The notes under the pieces were generated by a model, which worked only from the letters and a program-made list of their open reading frames with translations, was not told where the DNA came from and ran no database searches. The translations under genes and the position numbers were made by a program. Positions 1-11,709 of a stretch of 64,000 bases of DNA are shown here, one piece after another. This DNA comes from Paralvinella palmiformis (taxonomy: Eukaryota; Annelida; Polychaeta; Terebellida; Alvinellidae). The DNA is taken from the NCBI GenBank assembly GCA_025642065.1, contig JAODUP010000465.1, forward strand, positions 109,501 through 173,500. Direction: 5' to 3'. How positions within the stretch are numbered: the first letter of the stretch is position 1; every line of letters starts with the position of its first letter.

Positions 1-1309
1 ACTGTCATTTGATACAAGCTCACCAGTGATAAGAAATCAAATCTTCAACTTCTTCAATAGCCAGTAGCATACAAGAAAATTAAACAAAAATTTGTAATCA
101 ATTAGATATCAAACATGTCATACATAAGATAGATATAACAAAAACTCCAATAACCATAATTATTCAACTCTCATCAATATAATTATCTCGGTATGTTTCT
201 CTACCTGTGGCTGTTTCTATCATAAATACAGTCACACAAATAAATACATTAACCAGCTGTACAAGTCAGCCAGAGGCCACACGTTATACATTGTTTGTTA
301 TGTGATCACATATGAAACGATATTTCATTACCACAAGTAAACGTCATAAGTGAAAACAACCAGATGCCAGTGCATTATAACTAATATCATTTAGAACAAT
401 GTATTTTACCCAAATATTTACAATATTTGTGTATCCCATATAAACAACGTTAGCTCCATTTGTTCTATGATCACTTCAGGCAAGATACCCTGTACAAGTT
501 TTAAATTAAACCTTCTCAACGTAGCATAAGCCAAAACCACAATGCAAAGGTTTTCATTTTCTTTCAACAAGATCTCTGTAAATTAAAAATAAACACATAT
601 CCAACTCAATTATTAACCAAACAAAATCAACTCAATTGTTTTGCTCCTCAAAAATAAATACACACATAGTTGAACTAATACTAATATGATTATGAGATTG
701 AAAAGAAATTAGTATTAAACAGACTGATTTTAGGTAGCCAGCCAACAGTAGAAAAATGAAAAAATGGAGAAATTATGAGGGCAACAGTTTAATTGACCAA
801 ATTACAGGTGAACTAATTAAACCTAAGCCAACCCTATAACTGATATGAAGTACTGAGTATGTAGAACAATAAAAATACATGTCGAAGGAAATACAAATAA
901 AATAGAGTACATCCTTTGTGGTTGAGATATTCCAGGTACGAATTTAAACATAATGGTAATTTGTATTAAGATATTATTATGTGTCTAATGCTTTCAACAC
1001 ATTTAATGTTTTATTGTTTGAAAATAACTTCTCTCTTTTTATATCTAGTGAAATTACCCCCAAAACAACAAGACTACTAGCAATGGATCATCATAAAAAC
1101 ATGCATATTCATGAAAGCATAATGTAAAAATGCCTAAACAAATCTTGCTTATCAAATATGATAATCGCAATACAAAAATAATATTTCAGAGAATTAACAC
1201 ACTCAGCTATTCATCAAGATCTGACATAATTCAAGAACTTGCAAATTCCTTCTGATATATTATCAAGTCAGAAAATATAGCACCTAAAAATAGGTCTAAA
1301 TTCAGTACA

Positions 1310-1312
<3 letters not shown>

Positions 1313-1357
<45 letters not shown>
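1313..1357. repeat. (TA)n microsatellite
   Basis: About 45 bp of uninterrupted alternating T and A, seen directly. Confidence 0.95.
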
Positions 1358-1359
<2 letters not shown>

Positions 1360-1797
1360 TAAAGATCAGTTTTTCAAAAAAATCACTTTTGGATTAATAC
1401 CATTAATTTTTTTTGTTGTAAACTAGACCTTTCAATAAGATATCGAAGTCCAGCTTCCACCAATAATCAATTAAACATTTGTACATCCTACATTAAAATA
1501 AATTTTAAAGACCAGCTTCACATAAAATTGAAGTTTGGGATTGATATCTCTAAAAGGTTCAATTAAAGTTGAAACATAACCAGTAAAAGTCTTTAACTGA
1601 ACAATAGCTGGCAGTTCACTATATAAACTAGGCTAAAATCACTTGACATCAATCTGGAACTTTTCCAGGTATTACTAATACTAGTATGTCCCAGCATAAC
1701 ATCATAAGTTATAAACGTATATACATACCTGATGTATCTGGTGATAATTTATAACTATACAAATACAAAATATGGATGTATCTGTTCTAAGCAAACT

Positions 1798-1798
<1 letters not shown>

Positions 1799-1852
<54 letters not shown>
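1799..1852. repeat. (TA)n microsatellite
   Basis: About 52 bp of uninterrupted alternating T and A, seen directly. Confidence 0.95.
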
Positions 1853-1853
<1 letters not shown>

Positions 1854-3531
1854 TGGAACAACCACCTAATCTAGTTGATGCAAAGTTTTCACTATAAATC
1901 CACAGTGATGCATACTGACACAGTGGCAGCAGGTGTCTATCTATAGACTTATCTTCAGTACATGGGGCTTACTCACCCAATGTTGACGAACTATATTCTG
2001 TCTAAATATTGGTTTTAGTTGATCAATTTCATCTATAGCTATCTAAAACGATTGACAGCAAAATTAATTATAGTTTGTCAATGATTACCAATAACACTGA
2101 GAAATGTTAACCATTTTTAGGTCTAAATACAAATATCAGCATTTATATTAAAACACAAATAACCGTTCATACAGCAATTACTAACTCCCTGATCCAGATC
2201 TAATTTAGAACACACTGATCGAAATATATTTAAATTGAAGTGCTAAACAATTAAATTTAAAAAATGATCAACAGAATGTGACACTGTCAGTCATAAATCC
2301 CTTTTAATACAGAACTTCAACCCTTAAGATGATAAAATTATCAAAATGTTATCTACTAAATATTACATAATGTAATCTCTTCAAGATTTTACTTCATCAT
2401 CTATCTCTATTCAATTGTTATAAAACAATAGAATTAAATAGTAAAGCTAATATTTGTATATACCAGTACTTAACACTGACCCATTCTTAGTTAATAAGCA
2501 TATTAGTCACCCCAAAAATGTACCTTTATATGGAGAAAGATCTGTCAGCGATTTCTAGTCTATGGAAATTGCAATGGTTTTCATGGTAATTAACTCATGG
2601 CAAAAATGTTCAATATTAATTTATCATTGATTTTGAAACATTTACATCTACCGTACCCGCAGATTGATCGGAGTGGATGTGAGAGCTATAAAGATTGGTT
2701 GCCCATGACAAGCAGATTATTGTGTCTGGCTATCAATTACCAAGTTGTTAAACTTAAAGTGACTTCTTGAGATGAAATACATTTTATTTCCAAAACAATT
2801 TGGTTTCCGAATTCATTTTGAGTTTTAGAATGTTCCCCGCAGTAAACACTTCCTGTATGGTAAATAAACGTGTGTTCATATCAGATAAACAAACAACAGC
2901 ACCGATCATCTAGACAATACGCTCAATTGTATTTAGGTCCACCTGTCCTCATCATGCAACTTCAATTGTGCACGCGAATATCAATAAGACTAAATTTAAG
3001 TTGACTTATCAATGCTCCATTAGCGTCATTTGACATGGACTCAAGTTTTATAATTTGCCTGGACCCTGGCTGTGAGTGGCTAATTCCATTGTATTTCATA
3101 GAAACAGGACCAATTATCACCCCAGATTAGCTTTTGCCTTCTTTCATTGTAAAATCACTGATTAAAAAAAAAATTTAAGTGCACATACAGGGAATAATTT
3201 AACAGGTTTATTTTGGTGAAATTGGGTTCTGATTATTCATGTTTTTGATAATTAACGTCAAGTTTCAGAAAAGTGTTTGGAACAAATCATCTTTGTTAAA
3301 CGAATAACTGTAATTTGTTTTAAGTATTATATCCCTTTTGATTTGTGAAATGTAGTACAAAATAAATTAGTTTTTATTATCAAACACTAATTTTTCTGTT
3401 GATATTGAATTCAAATATATCTTCAGGTATTGCATAACATTTTGGGGACAATTCCAAATATGTTGGACAAGTGAAAATCTTGTTAGGCAAGTGCAAGTTA
3501 GAATCTCCTTATCCAGGACCACCTGAACTGG

Positions 3532-3714
3532 AAAAATATTGTTCTAGCCCTGGTGGGTGGAGCTTTAGCCTCAGGACTGGATACACATGGGATATATGGT
3601 TGAGGCTAAATTGCCTATGGAGGTATTGTTACAAACATAGGTTTGAACCAGGTTTGAACCCACAGCCTGGAGGTTTAAGCCACAATGCTCTAATCACTGC
3701 ACTATCGAAGCACC
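3532..3714 (-). mobile_element. SINE-B copy (tRNA-headed)
   Basis: On the minus strand it starts GGTGCTTCGATAGTGCAGTG, an A-box-like tRNA head, followed by a B-box-like GGTTCAAACC. The body shares the run tagcctca..actgg..ggatatatg.ttgagg with 7833-8002, so the two belong to one family, here called SINE-B. A 95-codon ORF crosses it on the plus strand and is not considered a gene. Confidence 0.65.
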
Positions 3715-4289
3715 CCGATACATCTATAAAATCCAATTACACCAGTATGGCAAAATAATCACAGCATCCCAACTTGACAATTGAATGAACAAGTGAAAGA
3801 TATCTACAATTTACAAGAGTCGTCACCCACATCAATTTTTAATGCCAAATTTGAAAATTCCACAAAATATCTGCCAAAATGCATAAAAATATTCACTTAA
3901 TTCTATGCTGTTACTACAACTACAAGAATTATTTTTCAGGTCAGATGACAGGTTTACATTTCTATACATTTAATAATGACAAAAGATGTAAATTTAATAA
4001 TTATGGCAGTTATTAGGTGGAGAGATCATTAGCATTATTATTTTTATATTGTCTAATTATACAACATGTCTTATTCAATAATGTAATATTGATCACAGCA
4101 TAGTAACAAGGATATGGAGCAATATTCAGGGGTTCATTGGAACATATATTTAATTTTAAGGCTTTTTTAAATGTTCAAACATCAAATTCAATGCCTTTTT
4201 ATGAGAATCTAAAATTGTTTGATATTTCTATGAACCTTGTTATGATAGACATTTGCATGTCGATTTAAAGACAGACCAACAAATGATTA

Positions 4290-4900
4290 TTAGCATATGT
4301 TTACATGGATGACCTACAGCAAGTGCAGAACTGTGCTGCGCATCTGGTGACACACACTCACAAAAGGGAACTTATAAGTTATAGTATAAGTTATAACACC
4401 ATTTTTGTTCCAGCTGCACTGGCTTCCTCTAAGTTTCAGATTACTGTACAAGATCCTGTTTCACACATTCAAAGTATTGAGTGGAACAGCCTCATTATCC
4501 AAGCCATCTGATCTAAAACTATATATGAGTGAAACTGCTGGGATCTGAGTCTTGTTCACTTTTGACGTATCAAAAAGCCATACAACAATGTACCGAGAGA
4601 AATCTTTCCGAGTATCAACTCTTAGACTGTGGAATAAGTTATCAAATCATATTAAAAATGTATCAAGTAAAGAAATATTTTGAAAGGTATTAATAATATA
4701 TAAACTAAAGAAATATTTACTTAAAACCTACTTATGTCAAATAGCCTATTTAGAATAAATAAACCATTGTATCTGTGTATTAAATGTGATTGTGCTATAT
4801 AAGCTTAGGACATGCATTAATTGGATTTTAAATGTAAAGTGCCATAGAGTGTCATGGACGCGGAGCTTAATAAGGAGCATATATTAAGTTGTGTAATTAT
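4290..4900 (+). pseudogene. LINE 3' end: reverse-transcriptase C-terminus remnant
   Basis: Spread over several frames, the translation gives the typical carboxy end of CR1/Jockey-type LINE reverse transcriptases: LQQVQNCAAHLVT near 4313, then LHWLPLSFRLLYKI near 4420, then FRVSTLRLWNKLSNHIK near 4605, and a terminal KTYL..IAYLE followed by a stop near 4758. The element is broken by frameshifts and stops. After the stop comes a 3' tail around 4840 containing AAATGTAAAGTGCCATAGAG, similar to the tails of such LINEs. The 5' portion is absent, as expected of a 5'-truncated insertion. The assignment rests on recalled family motifs; the exact clade is uncertain. Confidence 0.75.
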
Positions 4901-6137
4901 ATATCAGTCTTTAAACAGCCTTGAGGGTCCAAAATAAATAGCAAGAATAAGCTGGTTATAAGGCACCCACACACATGAGACACCAACACCTGGTTCCAAG
5001 GTTATATATTGGCCAACAGGTAAACAAGAAAAAGATTACTGGAGTAAATTATGGAACAGTGAAATATAGAGCTAACTAAAAGCACCTATTTTGGTGACCT
5101 AAATGGTGATGAACGGATTAATACATGATTATTATGGTTTATCATGATTATTACAGTATATCATGATTATTACAGTTTATCATGGATCAATTAACATCAG
5201 TGTCAGCTTATTACTGACTAAAGACAAGATAACTGGTAAATAATTCTAGACGTATGTTGTGTTTCAGAAAACACTCAGTTAGCTATTGGCATACTACACA
5301 GAAATGTAATTAACAACGATAACAACTTGCGTTCTTAAATGAGTACAAGCTTATCATCAAACAATCACAAGTAATAACATCATAAGTAACTGATCATCAA
5401 CCTCAAAATGATCACAATATTAAAATAGGTAAATATACAAATCAGATCAAGTACATACCGTAGACGTGACAAACACACAATCCCAATCTCTCCATATTAT
5501 TGTATATGATAATGACAAACAAGATTGTCCTGTAATGTCAAAAACATCTTTTGTACGCGGTCATACTATACCCTACAGTGTTTCCTGTTATGATGAAAGC
5601 ATCCTTAGCTGCTGGTAAAATTACAAAAACCAAGCAAACAATGGTGGCTACTTTCTGTTTACACTCACTCCACAATGAGAATATCCATCATATGTGAGAA
5701 TAAATAATGCTAGAAAAAGTGCAAATTATATAAACGTCATTGGCCAACAAGTAAACAAAACATAATTATATAGAACTATGATTGTATTATGTCACACAAC
5801 AATGACGTGCTAATTTAGAGATCTCTCCATATAAAGTATTTAATATAAAAGGTTGTTTATATCAAATGCAACAAACATTCTGAATCGTAGAATTAACATC
5901 TTTTACAATGTAAAAATTAAGAGAAAGATAAATTAAAATCGATAAATGAAATTGATCTGATCAAAATAGGAACCTCCAGCCACCATCTCTGATGAGCCGA
6001 AATTGACACAAAGATTTCTAAGTTAGTTAGTATGCTGGCTAATGAGACCAGTAGGTAATCATAGCTGAATGTGGCAAATTAGAAACTAGTAGCTATACAT
6101 GTACACTGAATGAATATGAATAAGTATTTAAAATAAA
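4901..6137. other. Non-coding stretch
   Basis: No exon recognised. At about 5124-5185 there is a short tandem array of the unit tatcatgattattacagt in about three diverged copies. Confidence 0.45.
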
Positions 6138-6330
6138 GGGGGACGTTAAAGACATCCTGAGAACGTAAAACACTCTGGGACCGCCCTCAGGGTATTTTGG
6201 CTCCATCTTCCCGTACTGCTCCCCTGTGAGTGGTGGGGAAGTAGTTTCTCAACCACTCCAACATAGAGGCTGTGCCGAATAAGCGACAGTCTGGGGATTC
6301 CACCCGAAAAACAAAGCAAAGGTTAGAGAA
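6138..6330 (+). mobile_element. SINE-C, 3' part only
   Basis: From AAATAAAGGGGGACGTTAAA to GGGGATTCcaCCCGAA it matches the reverse complement of 10066-10262, with scattered differences. The tRNA-like head is missing, so this is a 5'-truncated copy in plus orientation. Confidence 0.75.
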
Positions 6331-6509
6331 CAACTTCCACACCAGACGGTTCATATAGATAGGATTTGTTTAGTTATTCGAACCCAGAATAAAGCCGAGG
6401 TCTCCTCAAACAACAACAAAAAAGTTAACGCTGTCAACTTGACAGTTAATCCTGACCAGTGTAAACATGTATGTAAGACGATACTGTAAAAACAAAATAA
6501 CAGATCATT

Positions 6510-6735
6510 AATAAAACCCGCCTCATGGGTAGTGTGGGACTTATAATTTACCCATGGTTTATGGTCATGTTGTGTGGGAGGTTGGAGGTTCAAAACCCAA
6601 CTGTGGCAATTTTCCATCCAACCAGGCAACTGGCAAGGTTTTCTCCATCGAATATGCCATATATTGTAAATTAAAAATTTATTTAAAATCAGTTCCTGTG
6701 GTGAAATTACAGACCATATGAGGTAGCCAGTCACG
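6510..6735 (+). mobile_element. Probable tRNA-derived SINE, another family
   Basis: Contains CCGCCTCATGGGTAGTGTGG as an A-box-like start and GGAGGTTCAAAACCC as a B-box-like segment about 70 bp later, then an unrelated body. Only one copy was noticed in the window, so the call rests on the head alone. Confidence 0.4.
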
Positions 6736-6948
6736 TAAAATAACTGCCATTTCTGGCAGTATCCTTACATAGACTATCAGAATAATGCTGTATAATACAG
6801 TTACTAAGTTAGCAACGATCAATTTTAATTTAATTCACTTCACATTTTGGATGTACCTGACAGTATCTGTCAAAACGTCATGTATAGTTCAACATCGATC
6901 TATAACCAATATTTACATCAAGTAGTGTACATTATGTCCATATTCCAA

Positions 6949-7120
6949 GGAGGGTGCTTCTGTGGTCCAACTGGTAGCGCATTGGACCACAGGTCACTCA
7001 CTACCAACTGAGTTCGAATCTCGGAGTGGGCATATCTGAAAGGTGTTTCATCTTTGATTTCGCTTCATTACCTTTGGAGGTCACTCAGCCCATTTAGCCT
7101 ACCAGGTGGCCGTAAAACGT
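6949..7120 (+). mobile_element. SINE-A copy with 10-bp target duplication
   Basis: Head: GCTTCTGTGGTCCAACTGGT (A box), then GAGTTCGAATCTC (B box). The body is that of SINE-A (GGGCATATCTGAAAGGTG...TTTAGCCTACC...GGCCGTAAAACGTC). It is flanked by the direct repeat CATATTCCAA at 6939-6948 and 7121-7130. This is the signature of LINE-type target-primed insertion. Confidence 0.85.
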
Positions 7121-7832
7121 CATATTCCAATGATTTATTTACTATTTCCGTTTAGACATGATCATTATTTTATAATATATACGTCTCATCTCCAAAATGT
7201 TTTACTTTTTTTAAAGCCAATTACTAACCTCGCAAGACTGATATTCCCACGACAACAAAATAATAAACACTGAGTCATTGAATATTTCGATGAATTTAAG
7301 TCATCACCACGATTCAATTAAACATTTTAATAATAACATTTTTTATTATCAACAGGACTAAACGTATCACAATCAACACAGCTTTAATCAACACAATACA
7401 CGAGTAAAAAGGTTTAACCATGGAGCATTATAATGGTCAGAAGTATGATAACCAATTTACAAAGCATGTATCAGTAATTAAAAAGGTAATTACTGAATTT
7501 CATAAGTAACTTTCTTCAGTTCTTGTTGGTTGTCACTTGTAGGTGATTTGGGTGTATTCAGAGTGTAAAATGAGACTTGCTTAAGGCAGACAGCTAACTT
7601 TGTGTTTTATTATTTATGCTTCCAGGCTGGCTCACAGCTACGGTTGTATTATGCATATAAAATCATGGTGTTTTTCATTTCGTATAATAGGACACATTTT
7701 ATTGTTTGTGAATAGCTGTCAAACATGAGTCAGCATAAACAACAGACTTAGGATACCTGATTCAAAGGTTACACATTTTAACAATTTCAAGACCTTTTAC
7801 CTTTAGAAAGAACCACATAATAGTCAAAATGT

Positions 7833-8002
7833 GGTATTGTCGAGTTCTTTAGCCTCAACACTGGTCACAACTAGGATATATGATTGAGGGGTGATGACCA
7901 AAGAAAAACCCCACAAAAGCACATTTATGAACTACATTTGAACTCACAACCTGAAAGTTTGCAGTGCACTACTTTAACCACTGGGATAATAGAGCACCCA
8001 TG
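7833..8002 (-). mobile_element. SINE-B copy
   Basis: Minus strand; the same body as 3532-3714, with tagcctcaacactgg and ggatatatgattgagg on the plus strand. The tRNA-like head lies at the right end, with GTTCAAATG as a degenerate B box. Confidence 0.6.
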
Positions 8003-8700
8003 AAATGTTTGTGTATATAACTTTTATAAGCATTAAATATATGTATATATGTATTTGCACCTAGGTCATCATGATCAAAAAAATCAAAGCTGGGGAATTA
8101 GAACCAAATTTTTTCTAGCATCAACATCTAGATGTTTTCTAATGTTGTATGTTTAGAAGATATACACAGAAGATATCCAGGAGGATGTATATCCATATTA
8201 ATCTATTCCAAATCCTTCTGATATGTACCATCAAGTTTAATGATGACAGTTATAGTCAAAGGAGAGTATTTGAGTCTGCAAACTACTTAATAGCAACGAA
8301 CCAAGGTCAGACAATGTTTACACGACCCTTACAGTCAGAAAACTGATGGTGAATATGACTTTAATCAAAGTCATCGAGGCATGACTTCCCTTGAATGGCA
8401 GCAACTTCACTCATCTTATCAACAATATTTACTTTAAGTTTAAAGCTAAAACTTGTGGTAATTTTACTCTTATTTCTATTTTGAACCACTTGTACCATCT
8501 GAACAATCAATGATGATACTGGCCTACAGCCAGATCTACTACAGCAATGATGGCACCAAATATTCCTAACTCCAGAGAAAAGGGTGCTTACTTTATCTTG
8601 ACCTGCTCTTAGAGAATCAACTCTAACCTGGAACTAGTCAGGACAACCATAGTACACTGTGTGTTTAAAGATTCATGGATCAGTGTGAAGCTATTGATTA
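8003..8700. other. Non-coding stretch
   Basis: Nothing recognised with confidence. A 65-codon ORF at 8149-8346 has no recognisable similarity and lies in AT-rich sequence. Confidence 0.4.
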
Positions 8701-8701
8701 C

Positions 8702-8836
8702 CACAGAAGTACACTGTGAGATTACGGCTCCCTGTATCAATGACTGTCATTATTTTCTGATTGCTTAGTTCTTCCCAAATTCCATCACTGCCAAGAAGAA
8801 AATCCATTTTCAAGATTTTCAAACTATCTGAAAACC
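8702..8836 (-). CDS. Possible exon of a PP2C-type phosphatase (or relic)
   Basis: On the minus strand one frame reads MDFLLGSDGIWEELSNQKIM near the middle. This resembles the conserved PP2C (PPM) segment around the metal-binding aspartate, usually of the form FLLLASDGLWDVLSNQE. A splice acceptor (ttacag) precedes it at 8837-8842, and a second one (ttttcag) lies 9 bp further in. A possible donor, TGTG|gtaatc, ends it at 8702; without that donor the frame meets TAG at 8691-8693. The exon would start in phase 2. The exon-like segment at 10562-10698 lies upstream on the same strand and could encode an earlier PP2C region. No full gene could be assembled, so this may equally be a decayed copy. Confidence 0.4.
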
Positions 8837-8883
8837 CTGTAACTGGAGTAAGATCTCACAGCATAGCTTAACTCAGTGACAGG

Positions 8884-9922
8884 TATGTTTGACACGTCTG
8901 TTCAATACATATGCACCTCTGTCAACTGTAAATATTAACTGCTCACAGATTTGTCAATTTATAACGCAAACAAACATCCCACTATCAAATATACACTGAC
9001 GCCCAAGTTCAATCAAATTAAACAGCCTAGAAAAAGGCACACATCTAGATAGCAAATTCGCTGAATGTAGAATAAATTAATACAAATTGAAATTGCCAGA
9101 TCGGCAAAACATCTAGGTTGACCTAACTGCGCTCTATATCACTTGTCCCAAACAACTGTCAATGAATTATCTTGGATAAAACTATACAAGAATTAGATTG
9201 CATTATCACCAATATTTCATACAGGTATAATAAGTTATCAGATATGTTAAGAGCATTTTACTATCTTCTAAACCTACTTATCTTTGACCTGGTTTACTTC
9301 ACACAGAAACTAGATCATAAAAGCAAATAAAAAACTTTTCACGATTAAGTAATAGATAGATTTCCTTATTTGGCAAAATACATGATATTTCATACACAAA
9401 AATACAATTAGTAACATACACAATGTGGCTGTAATACAACCGTATTGTGTCTGTTACTAATCGTATTAGTAATTACAGCTTGTATGTTGCCATCATGCCA
9501 CATTACCTCGAAGCTGTCTACCTGTAAATGTAATACAGTAAATGCAAGATGTGATGAAGTATGGGCTGTTAGTGACTAGTAATGGTAGTAAACATCTATA
9601 TAAATAAATGTGTGTGTATGTATTTGTTAGTCTGTTTGCGCAAAATAGCCCGAAAAAAGAGCCACAAAGTTAAATGACGTTGAACATGACATTAAAATAA
9701 TTGTTTTTTAAATTCTAAACCCTCAGTTATATGGGTAAAACATCTGCGCAGAACACGATTTAAAACTTACATATAATAAGTTAAGGCTAATGTCCGGGTG
9801 AGCTATCCGATTCTGGATCACGGAAAGGTCTTTCTATGGGCACTGCGGATATTCAGTAGTCAGTTTGGTAAAGCAATGTCAAACAGATTGTACTTGATGA
9901 GAACAGACAAGAATTAATAATT
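8884..9922. other. Non-coding stretch
   Basis: No recognisable exon. If the PP2C-like segments on either side are one gene, this is intron. Confidence 0.4.
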
Positions 9923-10048
9923 CACAGAAAATGGTCATTATCTCAGAGTCATGATAGATAATAAAATATGTTGTCATAATAAATTCAGTTAAAGTTCATC
10001 AGGACATCATCACCTAAACAAGTCAGACAATATATAACATCATTTACA

Positions 10049-10438
10049 ACAATCACTTTCTCCACGTTGGTTTTGTTGTTCGGAGAGAATCCCCAGGCTG
10101 TCGCTTAATCAGCACAGCCTCTATGTTGGAGTGGTTGAGGAACCTCCTCCCCCACCACTCACAGGGGAGCAGTACACAAAGATGGAGACAAAATACCCTG
10201 AGGGTGGTCACTGTCAGAGTGTTTTACGTCCTCAGGGGGTTTTTAACGTCCCCCTTTATTTTAAATAATTCAGTGGAGACGGCAGCGCCATTTAACGTGG
10301 TCAGCAACCCACGATGTAGTGAGCCGAGAAATTAATCCCTGGAAAAGTTTCGACCTCTTACGGGGTTCGAACCTGTGACCATTGGCACCAAGTGCCGGGT
10401 GCTTAACTGCTAGGCCACCGGAGCTCACTCCTCGTAAC
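10049..10438 (-). mobile_element. SINE-C, full-length copy
   Basis: On the minus strand it begins GAGTGAGCTCCGGTGGCCTA (A box) with GGTTCGAACCCCGTAAGAGG (B box). The 3' body ends near AACAAAACCAACGTGGAGAA. The sister copy of segment E at 51.3 kb lacks this block and reads atcatttaacaacttatatt, which gives the empty site. The short flanking repeat is about GTTGT(T/A)A. At roughly 390 bp it is long for a tRNA SINE. Confidence 0.85.
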
Positions 10439-10561
10439 AACTTATATTACTTAAATACTCCAGATAATAGAAATGACAGAACTAAAGTTGATCAGTTTAT
10501 ATGTATGACGTCACAGTTTACCAATTAATTATTATTGCGTAAAAGCTCACGTAATACTCAC

Positions 10562-10698
10562 AAGAACACTACACATAAGGCGTTTGTCTTCAGATGCATG
10601 ATCTTTATGAAACTCTCTTGATAATTGAACAGGTGGACCAATATCTATATCAGCTGATGATGTAATGTCAGTGATAAGTGGTGCCACATGATAACACC
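10562..10698 (-). CDS. Exon-like ORF in segment E (possible PP2C exon)
   Basis: Minus strand, bounded by an acceptor (ataaacag, ending at 10699) and a good donor (CTT|gtgagt, at 10561-10556). The 137-bp segment is open throughout: it starts in phase 2 and ends in phase 0. It includes PPVQLSREFHKDHASEDKRL, which resembles the PP2C stretch with LS.DH followed by a PSE..R motif. The copy at 51438-51574 differs in few positions: one is synonymous (CCA to CCG in Pro), another restores Pro (DHPSE). The real function is unproven. I infer an exon of a phosphatase-like gene on the same strand as 8702-8836. Confidence 0.45.
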
Positions 10699-10729
10699 CT
10701 GTTTATATGTCTATGTGTAGGGGGACTCG

Positions 10730-10765
10730 GAGTACCTACTCCAATCAGTGTTGGAGTAGGTACTC
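10730..10765. repeat. Perfect hairpin, 15-bp arms
   Basis: GAGTACCTACTCCAA, six-base loop tcagtg, then TTGGAGTAGGTACTC. It abuts the right end of segment E. A related hairpin lies at 11671-11709. Confidence 0.9.
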
Positions 10766-11373
10766 AAAGTAGGTACATCAAAGGGACTAATTGGATAAGC
10801 AATGATTAGTAACACTAATAACAATACAGATAGATGGTGGACAGTACTAAAACATCTTATTATACTGTAACTATCACAGTTCCAAGAAAACAGACAAATC
10901 ATAATCTGTTATAAATCGTGTAATGGGTTTGTGACAAAATATTTAAAACACACTGAATATTAATATCTATAGTTGTATAAAACATAGTAATAATCTACCT
11001 CCTTATGTCTTATTTATGTAGTCATTCTTAGTGATTTGCATTATAAATATTTAAACGCTTAAAGGAAGTCCACCTTTATTTCAAATTTTCAGGACTAATA
11101 CAGCTATGTTCACAAATATCATAAACAATGTCAAAATGTGTAAACGATCACCCATATATTAAATAATCCAATTCAAACTGCTGATTAATCAAGTATTAAT
11201 GGGCTGTGGGCACCACCATTTTGAAATGGGACAGCGACTGGAAGCTCCTGAATGTGTCACATCACTCAAACCCAACAGTTTGACCCGAAGTCTGTACAAA
11301 AGCAATAGTGTAAACAAGTGTTAGCCAGTAATAATTCCAGAACAAAACGCAATAATTGTGTTAAAATTACGCC

Positions 11374-11568
11374 ATGAATGAAACGCAACCATATCAGTTT
11401 GAGCCAGAAGAACCATTACAAGATGAAACCAAATGTTTCGAAAGAAGCGGAGTCATCGAAGAAAGTGTGAGAACCGGGAACACTAACTGGTGTCTAAGTG
11501 AACTAATGGCCCAGGTGACCTCAGAGCACATTTCTCCTTCCCACATTCGAATCTGGCATGTGATGTAG
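11374..11568 (+). pseudogene. Fragment resembling the P2X7-like Cys domain N-terminus
   Basis: The ORF of 64 codons opens with MNETQPYQFEPEEPLQDE and continues with RTGNTNWCLSELM. In molluscan and cnidarian proteins with a P2X7-type cysteine-rich tail, the pattern Y.FEP, acidic linker, R.GNT.WC.C is typical. Here the second cysteine and everything after are missing and the frame ends in a TAG. It lies between the two related hairpins at 10730 and 11671, so it may be cargo of a small DNA transposon. The similarity is recalled, not computed. Confidence 0.4.
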
Positions 11569-11670
11569 CCATAATGGCGACCCTCCCATAATTTGGATTA
11601 TTCCCATCAGACAATTTGGGGTCAAGTCCATTTTGTCAATTCCAATTTTTTGCCTAATACTTTTTACCGT

Positions 11671-11709
11671 GAGTAGGTATTCCAAGTACCTTACCTGGAA
11701 TACCTACTC
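11671..11709. repeat. Perfect hairpin, 14-bp arms
   Basis: GAGTAGGTATTCCA, an 11-base loop, then TGGAATACCTACTC. It shares the core GAGTAGGTA with the hairpin at 10730-10765. Further related bits (ccaagta, ttccaag) follow to about 11735. Confidence 0.9.

Larger units (their letters stand above)
1..3531. other. Non-coding stretch without recognised gene
   Basis: AT-rich sequence with stops in all frames and no exon I could recognise on either strand. It holds the two TA tracts listed separately. On the minus strand a short open stretch starts near 3036 but has no recognisable similarity, so I did not call it. It could be intron or flank of a neighbouring gene. Confidence 0.5.
9923..10731. repeat. 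Dispersed segment E, copy 1 (with SINE insertion)
   Basis: Outside the SINE at 10049-10438 this region matches 51187-51607 base for base with only scattered differences. The shared part starts at CACAGAAAA and ends exactly at GGGGGACTCGGA. It contains an exon-like ORF with splice signals on the minus strand (10562-10698). Copy 1 lacks a SINE-A head on its left, unlike the copy at 51 kb, so it may be the original locus or a sibling of it. Confidence 0.85.

Noticed and set aside
3471..3758. 95-codon plus-strand ORF
   Set aside because: Lies across a SINE-B copy in reverse orientation.
10361..10436. tRNA gene on the minus strand
   Set aside because: Head of SINE-C; the body and two other copies in the window show that it is a SINE.
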